DNA of 64,000 nucleotides from Syntrophaceae bacterium (GCA_016927935.1 JAFGLS010000083.1:1-64000), one strand, 5' to 3'; positions 44,137 through 54,422 are shown, numbered from the stretch's first letter. A program made the numbers and translations. The notes: a model not told the origin generated them from the sequence alone.

Positions 44137-45513
44137 TTAAATCAATCTACTTATTTTAAATAATCTATAATCTTTTATTCTATTAAACAAAAAAATAATT
44201 TGTCTATAGTCAATTAATTTCACTAATCTGAAAAATATTTTCGGCCTTAGATAAAATCTTCTGAAGGCTTTCGTTTGCGCCCCAATAAGTTGTTTTCTCG
44301 TAATACCTTCCGGCAGGTATTCCGGTTCTCGGTAGCTTTCTTTTTCCCAGTTTGGAACGAATTTGCCACGCAATGTATCCCACAACTCGGAACCTGGTAA
44401 AACATCAAGAATGATGAATTGTGCACGCGATAACCCTGCACAGAGAGCAAATTTTATATTCTCTTCAATCGTTTCTGTAGTCTCCCCAGGCAACCCAAAA
44501 ATAAAAAATCCCTGGGCAGCTATGCCGGCTTTTTCGGTCATATCAATAGCTCTTGATATATTTTCCAGCGTTTCCTTTTTTTTAATGTTCTTCAAAATCT
44601 TCGAATTGACAGATTCGATTCCATAGGCAAGACAATAACATCCGCTTTTTCTCATTAATCGAACAAGTTCTGAACTGATATCATCCGCTCTTATACCATT
44701 CGGACACGCCCAGTTAATTTTTATATTTTTCTCTATCAGCATACGACATAATTTTTCTACATTACTCGCGTTGAAAGTAAAATTATCATCTTCAAAATGT
44801 ATTTCTTTGACTTGAAAATTTTTAATCAAGTGCTCTATTTCCTGCACCACATTTTCCGGAGTTCTGAATCTTATTCTTCTATCGCAGAATTTCGGAGTTG
44901 CGCAAAACGTACATTCATAAGGACAGCCACGGCCGGTAACAATTACACCGACAGGAAAACCCTTGATAAAGGCACCGTGAGGTGCCCTGGGATAACCTTT
45001 AGGATTCATTTGTTCCCAGTCAGGAAAGGGCAATTCATCCATATTTTCAACGACACGTGTTTTTATTATTTCTTGATTCTCATTTTTTAAATTTTCCAAT
45101 GAGTAAACGCCTTGAATACTATCATTGCAGAGATCATTTCTGGCTAAATCAAGTAACGCTATTTCACCTTCACCACAAACAACATAATCTGCCTGCGATT
45201 CGACCAATGTCTGATACGGCAGAAAAGTTGGATGCTGTCCACCTATAATTGTTACAATTTTGTTTTTCTTGAGTTCACGAGACAATAAAACAACTTCGCT
45301 ATAAAAAGCGGTAAGACAGGTAACGCCTACTGCGTCTGGTTTAAATTCAAGAATTCTCTTAATCATCCATCTCGAATCTAAACGCTCTTTCAAACCATCA
45401 ATAATTACCGTGTCTATTCCATTTTTTTTTAAATACGAAGAAAGATAACCAAGCCCCAGCGGTGGAGTTATTATATGGCTTTTGTAATTTGGTCTTACTA
45501 ATGCAATTTTCAT
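44137..45513 (-). CDS. B12-binding-type radical SAM protein (BchE/HpnJ-like type)
   Basis: 458 aa. B12-type domain: ITPPLGLGYLSSYLKKNG, DAVGVTCLTAF, IIGGQHPTFLP, ADYVVCGEGE. Cluster motif TGRGCPYECTFC gives Cys197, 201 and 204. FEDDNFTFNA, CPNGIRADDI, YGIESVNSKIL and FIFGLPGETTE are classical strands of this class. The basic tail (YLRPKIFFRLVKLIDYRQ) is the segment found decayed at 18335 and 37288, so this family was once more numerous here. Start overlaps the stop of the glycosyltransferase gene by ATGA. Confidence 0.88.
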   Translation of the reverse strand: MKIALVRPNYKSHIITPPLGLGYLSSYLKKNGIDTVIIDGLKERLDSRWMIKRILEFKPDAVGVTCLTAFYSEVVLLSRELKKNKIVTIIGGQHPTFLPYQTLVESQADYVVCGEGEIALLDLARNDLCNDSIQGVYSLENLKNENQEIIKTRVVENMDELPFPDWEQMNPKGYPRAPHGAFIKGFPVGVIVTGRGCPYECTFCATPKFCDRRIRFRTPENVVQEIEHLIKNFQVKEIHFEDDNFTFNASNVEKLCRMLIEKNIKINWACPNGIRADDISSELVRLMRKSGCYCLAYGIESVNSKILKNIKKKETLENISRAIDMTEKAGIAAQGFFIFGLPGETTETIEENIKFALCAGLSRAQFIILDVLPGSELWDTLRGKFVPNWEKESYREPEYLPEGITRKQLIGAQTKAFRRFYLRPKIFFRLVKLIDYRQIIFLFNRIKDYRLFKISRLI

Positions 45514-46223
45514 CTTGGAAGTCTTATGTTTTTCATTTTATATAATTGATTTATCATAAACATTCCCAATCCGATGACTTTTTTCAAAGGCATGGAAGAA
45601 ATTCCATGTGTCCGGGGAGAAAAAGAAATATTCTGCCATAGAATTTTTTCATTATTTTTTGTAATCATCACCGACAACAGTGTATTGGGAAGAAAATAAT
45701 TATCCGGAATCATCGGCAGGTATCGGCACAGCCGCTCACTCTTCATCAAACGAAAGGGCGAGTTGACATCTTTCATAATAATTCCGAATATCATAAACAC
45801 CAACAGTTTAAGCGTGCGTGAAATAAGCCACTTTATGAAGCCATCGCCGCGTTTGACTCGTCTGCCCATAATAAAATCAAATTTATTGCGCTTTTCCCAA
45901 AACGGCCAAAAATCCTTCAATTTTGTTTGACCATCGGAATCCGTTTGAAAAATCCAGTCAGCTTTTTCCGCAACTGCATATTTATAAGCGGCTATGCATG
46001 TTGGGCCGTGTCCGGCATTTTCCTTGCTGATAATTATCAAATTGGCATATTTATTTTTTATCTTCTCTAAAATACTTAATGTGTTGTCCTTGCTTCCATC
46101 ATTGAATATAACTAATTTACTGCCATTACCGACAAATTCAACAACAGAATGCCACTCATCAATAACTTTGGCAATTATGCTTTCTTCATTATATACCGGC
46201 ATTACAATGTAAAGTTTGTCCAT
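45510..46223 (-). CDS. Family 2 glycosyltransferase (polyprenyl-phosphate type)
   Basis: 237 aa from the ATG at 46223 (another ATG at 46229). YIVMPVYNEESIIAKVI, VIFNDGSKDNT and FQTDSDGQTKL are the GT-A motifs with a DxD-like acidic site. The hydrophobic WLISRTLKLLVFMIFGIIMKD stretch near 140-160 and VNSPFRLM resemble DPM1-like enzymes making polyprenyl-phosphate sugars, the donors of GT-C enzymes. That suits the GT-C-like genes around it. It sits between the TPR/GT-C gene (15 nt upstream) and the radical SAM gene (overlapping). Confidence 0.83.
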   Translation of the reverse strand: MDKLYIVMPVYNEESIIAKVIDEWHSVVEFVGNGSKLVIFNDGSKDNTLSILEKIKNKYANLIIISKENAGHGPTCIAAYKYAVAEKADWIFQTDSDGQTKLKDFWPFWEKRNKFDFIMGRRVKRGDGFIKWLISRTLKLLVFMIFGIIMKDVNSPFRLMKSERLCRYLPMIPDNYFLPNTLLSVMITKNNEKILWQNISFSPRTHGISSMPLKKVIGLGMFMINQLYKMKNIRLPR

Positions 46224-46238
46224 GATCATGATTTTATA

Positions 46239-48182
46239 TTAATGCAGACGCAATAATTTTTTAATCGATGGATCAATCACAGCACCCATTTGTCCAGCAG
46301 TTTGCACATCTTGTCTCGCTTCAGCCAATCGGCCCAATTTATAATATGCAATGGCTCTATTTACATAATAAGAAGGATTTGTGCCGTTTAATAAAATAGC
46401 CTTGTTAAAATCAGCAAGCGCGTATTGGAACTTACCGAGACGAAGATAGCATACCCCCCTGTTATTGATTATATCGGAATTGGCCGGATCGGATTGATGG
46501 CAAAGATTGAAATCCCGAATGGCTGTTTCATATTCACGCAACTGCATGTGCGTAAGAGCCCTTTTATAATAGTTATCCAAATTGAATGGATCAAATTCGA
46601 TGGCTTTGTTAAAATCAGCAAGTGCCTTTTCATATTGCCCCAATTTAATATAAATAGAACCTCGATGTCTAAAGGAATCTGATAAAGGCAATTTTAATAA
46701 ATTACCCCTCGCATCGAAGGGATGTATAATCTCTATATAACGGTTATAATCCTGAAGAGCTTTCTTTGTCTCACCTCTTTCAAGATAAATAACACTCCTG
46801 TTAAAATAGGCGTTTGAACATTCCGGATTGATTTTTATTGCCATGTTGAAATCTTCCCAAGCCTTGTCCGATTGATTATTTTTATACCAATAGTTACCCC
46901 TGTTAAGATGCGCTGTGGCTATTTTGTGCGGATACTTTTTAATCACATAAGTCCAAAGTGTCTCGCTGTTTCCCCATGCTGGAATATATTTTATCGTCAT
47001 TATGCTGTATACGACTAGAAACGCTATTGCAAAACACGTAAAATAATTGCTGTATGCTGAAAACCTTTTTGCTAATTTTTGCATACTCATGGCAATTATA
47101 AAAAACAGCCCTATATAGGCGACATAAGTATAATGGTCGTTAAGAAAAGCTGTCTCACTTCCCTTGAAGCACATAAGTTGGAGGAAAATATTAAAGCTAA
47201 AAAAAAGCAGACCAAAAGTGATGAACTTATATTTTCGCCATTTAACAAGCGCACCTATAAATATTAATACTGCTATCACTCCACCAACAAAATGTTGTGT
47301 TTGAAGTGATGAGGGAGTTGGGTATAAGATAGAAGTCGCATACGGTATAATTGACTTTAAAACATAAACACTGTAGGCATAACCGCCCAGCAAAACTTGC
47401 TCTAATAAACCAAATACATTTACAATGGATTTACTATTAGTTGTAACAAAAGCATTTTTAATGAAAAATGTCGCGCCCAAAAAACCTATAACAAGAGATA
47501 ACGCAAAAAATATTATTTTCTCCAAGAAAACTTTCAATCCGATTTTTCTATTAAAATACCAATCCAACAAAAACAGCACAAAAGGCAATACTACAGCTTG
47601 AGTCTTCGAAAGCAGAGCTAATACAAAGAAAAAGAACGTCAGACACAATAGTCCTTCCCTTTCGCGAGAAATATAGCGAATGTAGATTAATAAAGCTGCT
47701 AGATAAAAGAGTGCACAAAGCACGTCTTTGCGTTCAGACACCCATGCTACGGATTCCACACGCATGGGATGAATGCCAAAAAGCAATGCTGCAAAGCCAC
47801 TCCACCATATAGAAAGACCTATCCTGCGAAAAAAAAACAAGACCAGAGCTGTACAAAAAAGATGTAAAATAAAATTGTCAAAGTGATAAAGAAATGGCCT
47901 ATCCTTTACAAGCTTCCATTCAAGAGCGAAAGAAAAAATCACCAGAGGATTATAAGTATTATAATCAGCGGGTTTAATGAAAATATCTTGAAAGCATGCT
48001 TCTCTGACCATGGGATTATCGTACACTAATAAATTATCATCCCAATTTGTCCAATCTAATTTCAAACTGCCGGAAAATACGAGAGCCGTAATAAACAGCA
48101 CAAGGAAAAGCGTGAAATAACTATTTTTCCCTGTAGAGTCTTTATTCTCTGCCTCTTTCCTAGTAAACAATGCTTTTTTCAT
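46239..48182 (-). CDS. GT-C-like membrane protein with C-terminal TPR repeats (TMTC-like)
   Basis: 647 aa. Residues 20-420 contain about ten membrane segments; the first periplasmic loop has TNWDDNLLVYDNP (Asp48, Asp49), and HPMRVESVAWVSERKDVL is the signature of the TMTC/DUF1736-type family. Residues about 435-645 are tetratricopeptide repeats (NRGNYWYKNNQSDKAWEDFN, NRGVCYLRLGKFQYALADFN). Eukaryotic TMTC proteins are O-mannosyltransferases of this same layout, so protein or lipid glycosylation from a polyprenyl donor is likely. It leads the unit with the donor-type glycosyltransferase gene. Confidence 0.82.
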   Translation of the reverse strand: MKKALFTRKEAENKDSTGKNSYFTLFLVLFITALVFSGSLKLDWTNWDDNLLVYDNPMVREACFQDIFIKPADYNTYNPLVIFSFALEWKLVKDRPFLYHFDNFILHLFCTALVLFFFRRIGLSIWWSGFAALLFGIHPMRVESVAWVSERKDVLCALFYLAALLIYIRYISREREGLLCLTFFFFVLALLSKTQAVVLPFVLFLLDWYFNRKIGLKVFLEKIIFFALSLVIGFLGATFFIKNAFVTTNSKSIVNVFGLLEQVLLGGYAYSVYVLKSIIPYATSILYPTPSSLQTQHFVGGVIAVLIFIGALVKWRKYKFITFGLLFFSFNIFLQLMCFKGSETAFLNDHYTYVAYIGLFFIIAMSMQKLAKRFSAYSNYFTCFAIAFLVVYSIMTIKYIPAWGNSETLWTYVIKKYPHKIATAHLNRGNYWYKNNQSDKAWEDFNMAIKINPECSNAYFNRSVIYLERGETKKALQDYNRYIEIIHPFDARGNLLKLPLSDSFRHRGSIYIKLGQYEKALADFNKAIEFDPFNLDNYYKRALTHMQLREYETAIRDFNLCHQSDPANSDIINNRGVCYLRLGKFQYALADFNKAILLNGTNPSYYVNRAIAYYKLGRLAEARQDVQTAGQMGAVIDPSIKKLLRLH

Positions 48183-48323
48183 GGTGAAAGTATATAAACA
48201 ATGACTGGGTATGTCAAAATAATACTCAAGAAGAAACTCTTACTTTAAATATGAAGTCTGCAGTTTGCAATAAAAGAAGAAATACATCGAAGAATCAAAA
48301 AAAGAATATTTACGTTGATAAAT

Positions 48324-49736
48324 TCAGGAGGATCGGCGTTTTTTCGGCAAAGTCCAGATTACAATAATAAACGCATACCATAGAAGAGAAAAAGCTTTTG
48401 GATGATAGATCACAAGTTGTATCAGTCTTTTCGGATTTAAATAGAAGCGCCAGTATGCGCGTCGAAATACTCTTTGCAAATCCCTGTCCGACATTGCCGA
48501 AACATTGAAGCTGCTTGTAAAATAAGTCGTCTCCCGAGGATTCATGGCATTATCTTTTCTTTTGAGAATATCCGCGGCTATTTCTGCGAGTTCGGTACCC
48601 GCAAATGGCGTAACCAGCATGAACGATGCACGGTGCAAGGTAGAGCGGTCGGCAAATTCAACGGTGGCAGAGGCTTCTTCGTATGATTCGGTCGGAAACC
48701 CGATCATGAAATAACCCGTAGAGTAAATTCCTGCCCGGACAGCCGCGTTGATGGTAATGATTGCCTTATTGATATCAAGATTCTTGTGAATCATTTTCTG
48801 CAGCCGCGGGCTGGATGTCTCGATAGCAAACCCGGCGGAAACCGTACCTGCTTTTTTGTAAAGGGACATCTCCTCCGGTTCCAGCATGTCGGCCCGAAGA
48901 CCATTGGAAAAATGCAGCTTGACGCCGCCCAGCCGCTCTCGAATACCGGTAAGTATCTCGTACGTTCTTCCACGGTCAATGTTGAAGGAATCATCAATAA
49001 TCTCGAATTCCCTGAATCCATGTCGCCAGCGAAGTTCTTCCATCTCTGCCAATACTGACTCCGCTGTCCTTTTTCTGAAGATTTCACCCATTGTCCGATG
49101 GCAGTAGGAACACTTAAATGGACAACCTCGTGAAGTCACTATTGCCATATAAGGTCTACAGCCCACGCTGGCTCCTGAAGGCATTTTTGCGTATAATTTA
49201 TGATCTAATAATTCCCAAGTCGGAAAAGGAAGCGCATTTAATTCATCTTCGGTAAGATAGCGCCCCGGATTTATTTTTAACTGCCCGTCAACCATGGAAG
49301 CCGTTCCGGAAATTGATTCTGTGGAAAGTCCTTTATTTAAAACATCCACCAACTGGGAAAATACCAGTTCCCCTTCACCAATGACTACAAAGTCGGCTCC
49401 TAATATCTTTATTGATTCTTCCGGATTGGCTGAAGGCCAAGGGCCCCCAAAGGTCACGGGCACGTTTGGAAGGATTTGACGTATGATTCCCATGATTTTT
49501 TTTGTCTTCTCAATCTCTGTGACAATTATACTGATACCGATAAAATCCGGTTTCCAGTCTTTAATTGTTCGTCTGAGAATATTGAGATTTTTATAGTCTT
49601 TGACACAATCATGAATTTTCGGTTCATGTCCGGCATTTTTTAAAGCAGCACCGATATACATAAGCCCCATAGGCTGCGTTATTGTCTGAAACTCGGGAGC
49701 AAGAAATCTTGGTTTAATCAGCAGAATCTTAGACAT
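48324..49736 (-). CDS. B12-binding-type radical SAM protein (paralogue C)
   Basis: 470 aa, very close in sequence to the protein at 26949 (MSKILLIKPRFLAPEFQTIT; FGGPWPSANPEES; TSRGCPFKCSYCHRTMG with Cys205, 209, 212; FMIGFPTESYEEASATVEF). It has a few extra residues around ILKRKDNAMNP. The C-terminal about 90 residues, rich in Arg, Tyr and Trp, are the least conserved among the four copies and may carry substrate or partner specificity. Monocistronic in appearance: 141 nt before the next minus gene and a repeat-bearing gap upstream. Confidence 0.88.
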   Translation of the reverse strand: MSKILLIKPRFLAPEFQTITQPMGLMYIGAALKNAGHEPKIHDCVKDYKNLNILRRTIKDWKPDFIGISIIVTEIEKTKKIMGIIRQILPNVPVTFGGPWPSANPEESIKILGADFVVIGEGELVFSQLVDVLNKGLSTESISGTASMVDGQLKINPGRYLTEDELNALPFPTWELLDHKLYAKMPSGASVGCRPYMAIVTSRGCPFKCSYCHRTMGEIFRKRTAESVLAEMEELRWRHGFREFEIIDDSFNIDRGRTYEILTGIRERLGGVKLHFSNGLRADMLEPEEMSLYKKAGTVSAGFAIETSSPRLQKMIHKNLDINKAIITINAAVRAGIYSTGYFMIGFPTESYEEASATVEFADRSTLHRASFMLVTPFAGTELAEIAADILKRKDNAMNPRETTYFTSSFNVSAMSDRDLQRVFRRAYWRFYLNPKRLIQLVIYHPKAFSLLWYAFIIVIWTLPKKRRSS

Positions 49737-49793
49737 CGAAGAGCAAATCCTTTATTTATTTGAATCCCAGCAACACCTTGCCTACCTTTACAA

Positions 49794-49953
49794 CCATTTC
49801 GACCGAAGGGAGAAATCTTATAACGTCATAATATAAAAGAAAGATTTCTCGTCGCTGCCAACTACGTTGGCGGGATTGTTCCTCTTGGGCTTCGAGCCTC
49901 ATTTCATTGGCTCTCAGCGGGAGTCACAATCGCTTGCGCTCCTCGAAATGACA
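49794..49953. repeat. GAGAAATC/GATTTCTC palindromic intergenic repeat
   Basis: Nested inverted repeats: ATTTCGA (49796-49802) with TCGAAAT (49943-49949) outside, and GAGAAATCTT (49810-49819) with AAGATTTCTC (49841-49850) inside. This wording (cattTCGA...GAGAAATCt, ...tcgaaatgaca) is that of dispersed intergenic elements found in many bacteria; a relative lies at 61645. It fills the middle of the gene-free 49737-50116; the remainder is featureless AT-rich DNA. Confidence 0.55.
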
Positions 49954-50116
49954 CAACGGGTATTATGCAAACTTTTTATATAATTCAATTTAGGTCCACA
50001 TGAACAGTAAGAACTTTTTTTCCCGGGCATATTTTTACTCAAAATCATTTCAGGTCTTTGACGAAGTTAAGCTGTCTTAATAAATGGCAGACTAACACAA
50101 AATTAATATTTCCAAC

Positions 50117-51523
50117 TCAGGCGTTGCAGCGTATCGGCGATAGAATTCTGATTAAAAGAAAAAATGCAGACCGCAAAAGTGAAAAAATTTGTGGATGATA
50201 AGCAGTCAATTTGAATAGTCTTTTCGGATATAAATAAAAGCGAATATAAGCGAGGCGAAAAACCTTCTGTAATTCACGGTCTGACATTGCCGAAATGTTG
50301 AGTGTGCTGGTGTAAAAATAGGTCATCTTTCGCGGGTTAACGGCAACATTTATATTTTGTCCAGCCATTTCAGCAAGTTCTGTTCCTGCAAATGGTGTGA
50401 CAATAAAGAAATATGCGCGATGTAGGGCTGAACGAACAGCAAACTCAACTGTAGCATACGCCTCTTCGTAAGTTTCTGTCGGGAACCCTATCATGAAAAA
50501 ACCGTTAGAGAGAATTCCTGCCTTGACAGCAGCGTTGATGGCAAAAACGGCCTTGTCAATATTCAGATTCTTGTGAATCATCTTTTGCAACCGCGGACTG
50601 GAAGTCTCAATGGCGAAATTAACCGATACTGTTCCTGCCTGCTTAAAAAGAAACATGTCTTCTGGTTCAAGCATGTCAGCACGAAGGGCGTTTGGAAAGT
50701 GCAATTTAACATCACCCAACCTGTCACGAATACCGGTAAGAATTGCGCGCACCCTTTCACTGTCCAAATTGAAACAGTCATCAATTATCTCAAATTCTTT
50801 GAATCCATGACGGAAACGTAGTTCTTCCATTTCTGACAACACCGACTGAACTGACCTCTTTCTGAAAACCTTGCCCATTGTCTGATGACAGTATACGCAT
50901 TTGAATGGGCAACCTCGGGAAGTGACTATTGTCATGTAAGGCCTGCTGCCCACACAGGCAAATGACGTTGATTTTGCGTATAATTTATGATCTAATAATT
51001 CCCAAGCCGGAAAAGGAAGCGCATTTAATTCTTCTTCGGTAAGATAATGTCCTGGATTGATTTTCACCTCTGATTTAACTATTGAAGCCGTTCCGGAAAT
51101 TGAGTCTGTTGAAAGTCCTTTGTTTAGGATATCTATCAATTTCGTAAATATCAGTTCCCCTTCACCCATAACAACAAAATCGGCTCCAAATGTCCTTATG
51201 GCTTCTTCGGGATTGGCTGAAGGCCACGGACCACCGAATATAACAGGTACGTTCGGCAGGATATGACGTATGACCTTCATTATCTCTTTTGTTTGCTCAA
51301 GTTCAGTGGCAATTAAGCTGATGCCGATAAAATCAGGCTTCCAATCCCCAATTATACGCGTGAGAATCTTGAGATTTTTGTAGTCACTGGCACAGTCATG
51401 AATTTTGGGATCATGTCCTTTCCCTTTCAGCACGGTACCAATATACATCAGCCCCATAGGATGCGTTATTTGCAGAAAATTGGGTATAAGGAATCTTGGT
51501 TTGATCAGTAATATCTTTGACAT
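50117..51523 (-). CDS. B12-binding-type radical SAM protein (paralogue D)
   Basis: 468 aa, fourth member of the set. THPMGLMYIGTVLKGKGH, FGGPWPSANPEEA, TSRGCPFKCVYCHQTMG (Cys205, 209, 212), EIIDDCFNLDSER, FMIGFPTETYEEAYATVEF. Close to paralogue C in the N-terminal half and to A near NINVAVNPRKMTYFYTSTLN. All catalytic cysteines are kept. It lies 44 nt downstream of the GT-C gene at 51568 and may be co-transcribed with it. Confidence 0.88.
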   Translation of the reverse strand: MSKILLIKPRFLIPNFLQITHPMGLMYIGTVLKGKGHDPKIHDCASDYKNLKILTRIIGDWKPDFIGISLIATELEQTKEIMKVIRHILPNVPVIFGGPWPSANPEEAIRTFGADFVVMGEGELIFTKLIDILNKGLSTDSISGTASIVKSEVKINPGHYLTEEELNALPFPAWELLDHKLYAKSTSFACVGSRPYMTIVTSRGCPFKCVYCHQTMGKVFRKRSVQSVLSEMEELRFRHGFKEFEIIDDCFNLDSERVRAILTGIRDRLGDVKLHFPNALRADMLEPEDMFLFKQAGTVSVNFAIETSSPRLQKMIHKNLNIDKAVFAINAAVKAGILSNGFFMIGFPTETYEEAYATVEFAVRSALHRAYFFIVTPFAGTELAEMAGQNINVAVNPRKMTYFYTSTLNISAMSDRELQKVFRLAYIRFYLYPKRLFKLTAYHPQIFSLLRSAFFLLIRILSPIRCNA

Positions 51524-51567
51524 CGGAAAAAGTCTTTATTTATGTAATTATATAATTCACCGGAACA

Positions 51568-53208
51568 TTAAGATTGTTTATTATTAGCATATTTTACTGG
51601 CGCATAGATGAATAAATAACCGCCCCCCAACCATGGTATCTCGTCCGGCCACCGTTTACAAAAAATCTCCTTATAACCAGGAAAGTCTAAACGTTTATAA
51701 GAAAGTATTACAGCTTTTTGTCGGTCTATTAATCTTGCCTGTGCAGAGACATCATATAGTCCGGGTAAATTTAGCGGCGCAATCTGTATGCGAGGCAGGT
51801 CATTCATTACAATGGCTACTACATCAAATGTATAATTAAGAATATAACATGAATTCTTAAATGGCTCTACTGAATCATATACTTCCTGATAGAAGTCATT
51901 ATACTCTTTAGTCAATAGTTTTCCTTTAAATATTCCAATATTTTTATTGGTTACTCCGTTACAAAACAAAACATCCTTTCTCCATGGGTAATATGCTGAA
52001 CTTGTTTTAGTAAATAAAATACTGCTCGACAAGAATAAACATAGAAGAATACCGGATATGATTATTAGACATTTAACTGGTTTTATAGCGCGAATGAAGA
52101 GTCTATAAAAAACGAACACGACGACCCCTATGCCCAGAGACGCTCCATTGACCAAACGGACTGTTTCATAAATGTGTACCGAATTCAAAAATCCAAAGAT
52201 GGCGATAAGACTAACCGCAACAATATTATAACGATTATAATCAGATTTTATAGGGTTACCAGATACTTTCCCAATAATTTCACGAGCAAGTACAAACACA
52301 CAGATAATTAGTATTAGTGAGAAGAACTTACCTCGAAAACCGAAAGCGTAACTACTTGTATCTAAAAGGAAAATAAAGGATAAAAAGTTCAAATAGGTAG
52401 TAACATTATCCAGTCCTGACCTTAGTTTAATTAACGTCTGTGTTTGGTAAAAAAAAGTCCCAATGCTGGAATTCATGCCAAGATAAATAAAAAATATTAT
52501 TAAAGGAATAACAATGCCTGCACTCACGATTCCGATTTTTTCTATGATGTGTTTTTTTATGTCAGGAAAAACAAAGAACTCCCAGGCAAGCAAAATTACA
52601 AACGGCGGAATAATTGCAATAGCGGAAGAATAACGGGAAAGCACTGCCATACTAAGAAAGAAGCCTGCTAAGAATCCATTAAAACGATTTTGGGAATATT
52701 TTAAGAAGAAAATCAGCGCCAGTAGTTGAAAAGTATAAGCAAAGTAATTAGCAGCAGGATAAATAATATAAGGATGAATAAGAAAAAGGAGAAGAACGGA
52801 AATAAAAGCAAGGCTTTTCTTTAAGAATTTGTGAAAAATGCGATAGGAAAGAAGCAACGTCAAAGAATAAAATAGGCCGGTAATAATTCCCACACTCATT
52901 AATCTTTCACCAAAAAAGATTAATGCGATACTTTGGAGTAATGTATAGATATATCCATAGAAAATAATTACTTCAGAATGCGGTATCGCTCCTCTTTTTA
53001 TATCCAACGCGGTGATGTAAGCCCAACCCCAATGGTGATTATCGCAATTAACCATTGATTCAACAAAACTGCAGCAAAAGCTTGCTATGCAGATAATTAT
53101 CACCAGCAAATCGAAAATATTGAATCTGTAGAAAAACAAGCAAGGAAAATGATTAGATTCAGCTTCGGCCGATTTATTTTTACTGAAAAATAATTGCCTT
53201 AGTACCAT
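51568..53208 (-). CDS. GT-C-like membrane protein (B)
   Basis: 546 aa with about ten to twelve membrane segments. The first extracytoplasmic loop holds NCDNHHWGWAYITALDIKRG (Asp56), placed like the catalytic Asp of GT-C enzymes; the next loop GAIPHSEVIIFYGYIY is typical of the same fold. A soluble part of about 110 residues closes the protein. Probably an ArnT/PMT-like glycosyltransferase using a polyprenyl-linked donor. Upstream of radical SAM paralogue D on the minus strand. Confidence 0.68.
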   Translation of the reverse strand: MVLRQLFFSKNKSAEAESNHFPCLFFYRFNIFDLLVIIICIASFCCSFVESMVNCDNHHWGWAYITALDIKRGAIPHSEVIIFYGYIYTLLQSIALIFFGERLMSVGIITGLFYSLTLLLSYRIFHKFLKKSLAFISVLLLFLIHPYIIYPAANYFAYTFQLLALIFFLKYSQNRFNGFLAGFFLSMAVLSRYSSAIAIIPPFVILLAWEFFVFPDIKKHIIEKIGIVSAGIVIPLIIFFIYLGMNSSIGTFFYQTQTLIKLRSGLDNVTTYLNFLSFIFLLDTSSYAFGFRGKFFSLILIICVFVLAREIIGKVSGNPIKSDYNRYNIVAVSLIAIFGFLNSVHIYETVRLVNGASLGIGVVVFVFYRLFIRAIKPVKCLIIISGILLCLFLSSSILFTKTSSAYYPWRKDVLFCNGVTNKNIGIFKGKLLTKEYNDFYQEVYDSVEPFKNSCYILNYTFDVVAIVMNDLPRIQIAPLNLPGLYDVSAQARLIDRQKAVILSYKRLDFPGYKEIFCKRWPDEIPWLGGGYLFIYAPVKYANNKQS

Positions 53209-53329
53209 AAAAAATTCTCAGAAATTAATATTAAAGAACTATGACTCTTTCAGCGGTGTACCCGCATAATATCATTTGAAGTTGTTCTGCTATTTGATGA
53301 CTTATTAATGTCCGGTTGCAAAATAAATT

Positions 53330-54199
53330 TTATTGTATCCTTTCCAGGCGAATTCCATATGTCACCAAAAAAGTCAAAAAAGCAGAAGGATCGAAACTAC
53401 CGGTAATCCGATAAGTATAATTACTCATATCTATATTCATCACTGCCTTCTCTGAAGGACTTTCTCCACAATGAGATCTGTAGAAATTTACATTGTCTGA
53501 TGTAACATTTGGAGGTTTTGAGTTAAGTCGGGAACAATATTTTTCATATTCTAAAAAAATAATTCCAACTCTTTTTTTAAATTCATCAGAATGCAGTTCT
53601 GTATTTATTTCCGATTTTACTATCTTCGCGGGAGAACCTACCGCCAATGTATGAGCAGGAATAGAAGTCGTGACAGTTGAATTTGCTCCTATAATGGAAC
53701 GCCGGCCAATGGTTACCCCCGGCATTACAAAAACCCTCCAGGGAAGCCATACATGGTCTTCAATCGTTACCGGACCCTGCTCCACCGGACCATTATGCAG
53801 GAAATCAGACCAGGCACCATGTGTAAAAATAAGCGTATATGCTCCTATCCCAACCTGGTCACCTATGTAAACTCCCTCTCCCGGTTCAATCCAGCAAAAG
53901 GGAAAAATTCTGGAATGTTTGCCCATGTGAAAGCAGGCTCCCTTGAGAAGTTGCGCACGAATAATTACAAAAGGAGCAATTTGGGCATAATCTCCGATTT
54001 TGATTTCATCAGCCTGGAGAATACAAAATGGTGCAATCGAAGCACCTTTGCCTACAAAAATATTATTTGTCAATATGAACGAAAATATGTGAATTTTTGC
54101 CCCCGCTTCAACTTTTTGTCCCAGTAAGCGACGAAGTACCACATTGAAAGGATGCGGAACGAAAAAAAATACTAATGCTCCAATAATTTTTTTTATCAT
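53330..54199 (-). CDS. Left-handed beta-helix (hexapeptide) acyltransferase-like protein
   Basis: 289 aa from the ATG at 54199 (GGAG 11 nt upstream); the frame is open to 54268 but that part looks untranslated. An N-terminal hydrophobic helix is followed by hexapeptide repeats over about 50-200 (GASIAPFCILQADEIKIGD, IGDQVGIGAYTLI, VTIGRRSIIGANSTVTTSI) and the closing VGSPAKIVK typical of maltose/galactoside O-acetyltransferases. TFTHG-like LIFTHGAWSD may hold the catalytic His. Probably acylates a glycan or lipid headgroup. Divergent from the radical SAM gene at 54423. Confidence 0.78.
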   Translation of the reverse strand: MIKKIIGALVFFFVPHPFNVVLRRLLGQKVEAGAKIHIFSFILTNNIFVGKGASIAPFCILQADEIKIGDYAQIAPFVIIRAQLLKGACFHMGKHSRIFPFCWIEPGEGVYIGDQVGIGAYTLIFTHGAWSDFLHNGPVEQGPVTIEDHVWLPWRVFVMPGVTIGRRSIIGANSTVTTSIPAHTLAVGSPAKIVKSEINTELHSDEFKKRVGIIFLEYEKYCSRLNSKPPNVTSDNVNFYRSHCGESPSEKAVMNIDMSNYTYRITGSFDPSAFLTFLVTYGIRLERIQ

Positions 54200-54422
54200 A
54201 ACAAAAATATCTCCGTGACAGGTGCATTCAAGTTTAGAGTGTAAAACTTCCAGCTTGACAAAACACATCTTACGGTATCTGTTACTTTATATACTTTCTA
54301 TTATAATTATTTAGTTTTTTGACAACTAATGCAATATTTTTTTATTTCGCAAAAAATGTTGCCGGTTTCAAATATTTATCAAGATACAATAATATTAAAA
54401 CTTTTTGAAATAAACCATATCT

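Noticed and set aside
49737-50116. Repeat-bearing gap considered as a CRISPR array or insertion sequence
   Set aside because: No regularly spaced direct repeats and no transposase frame; nested inverted repeats fit a small dispersed element.
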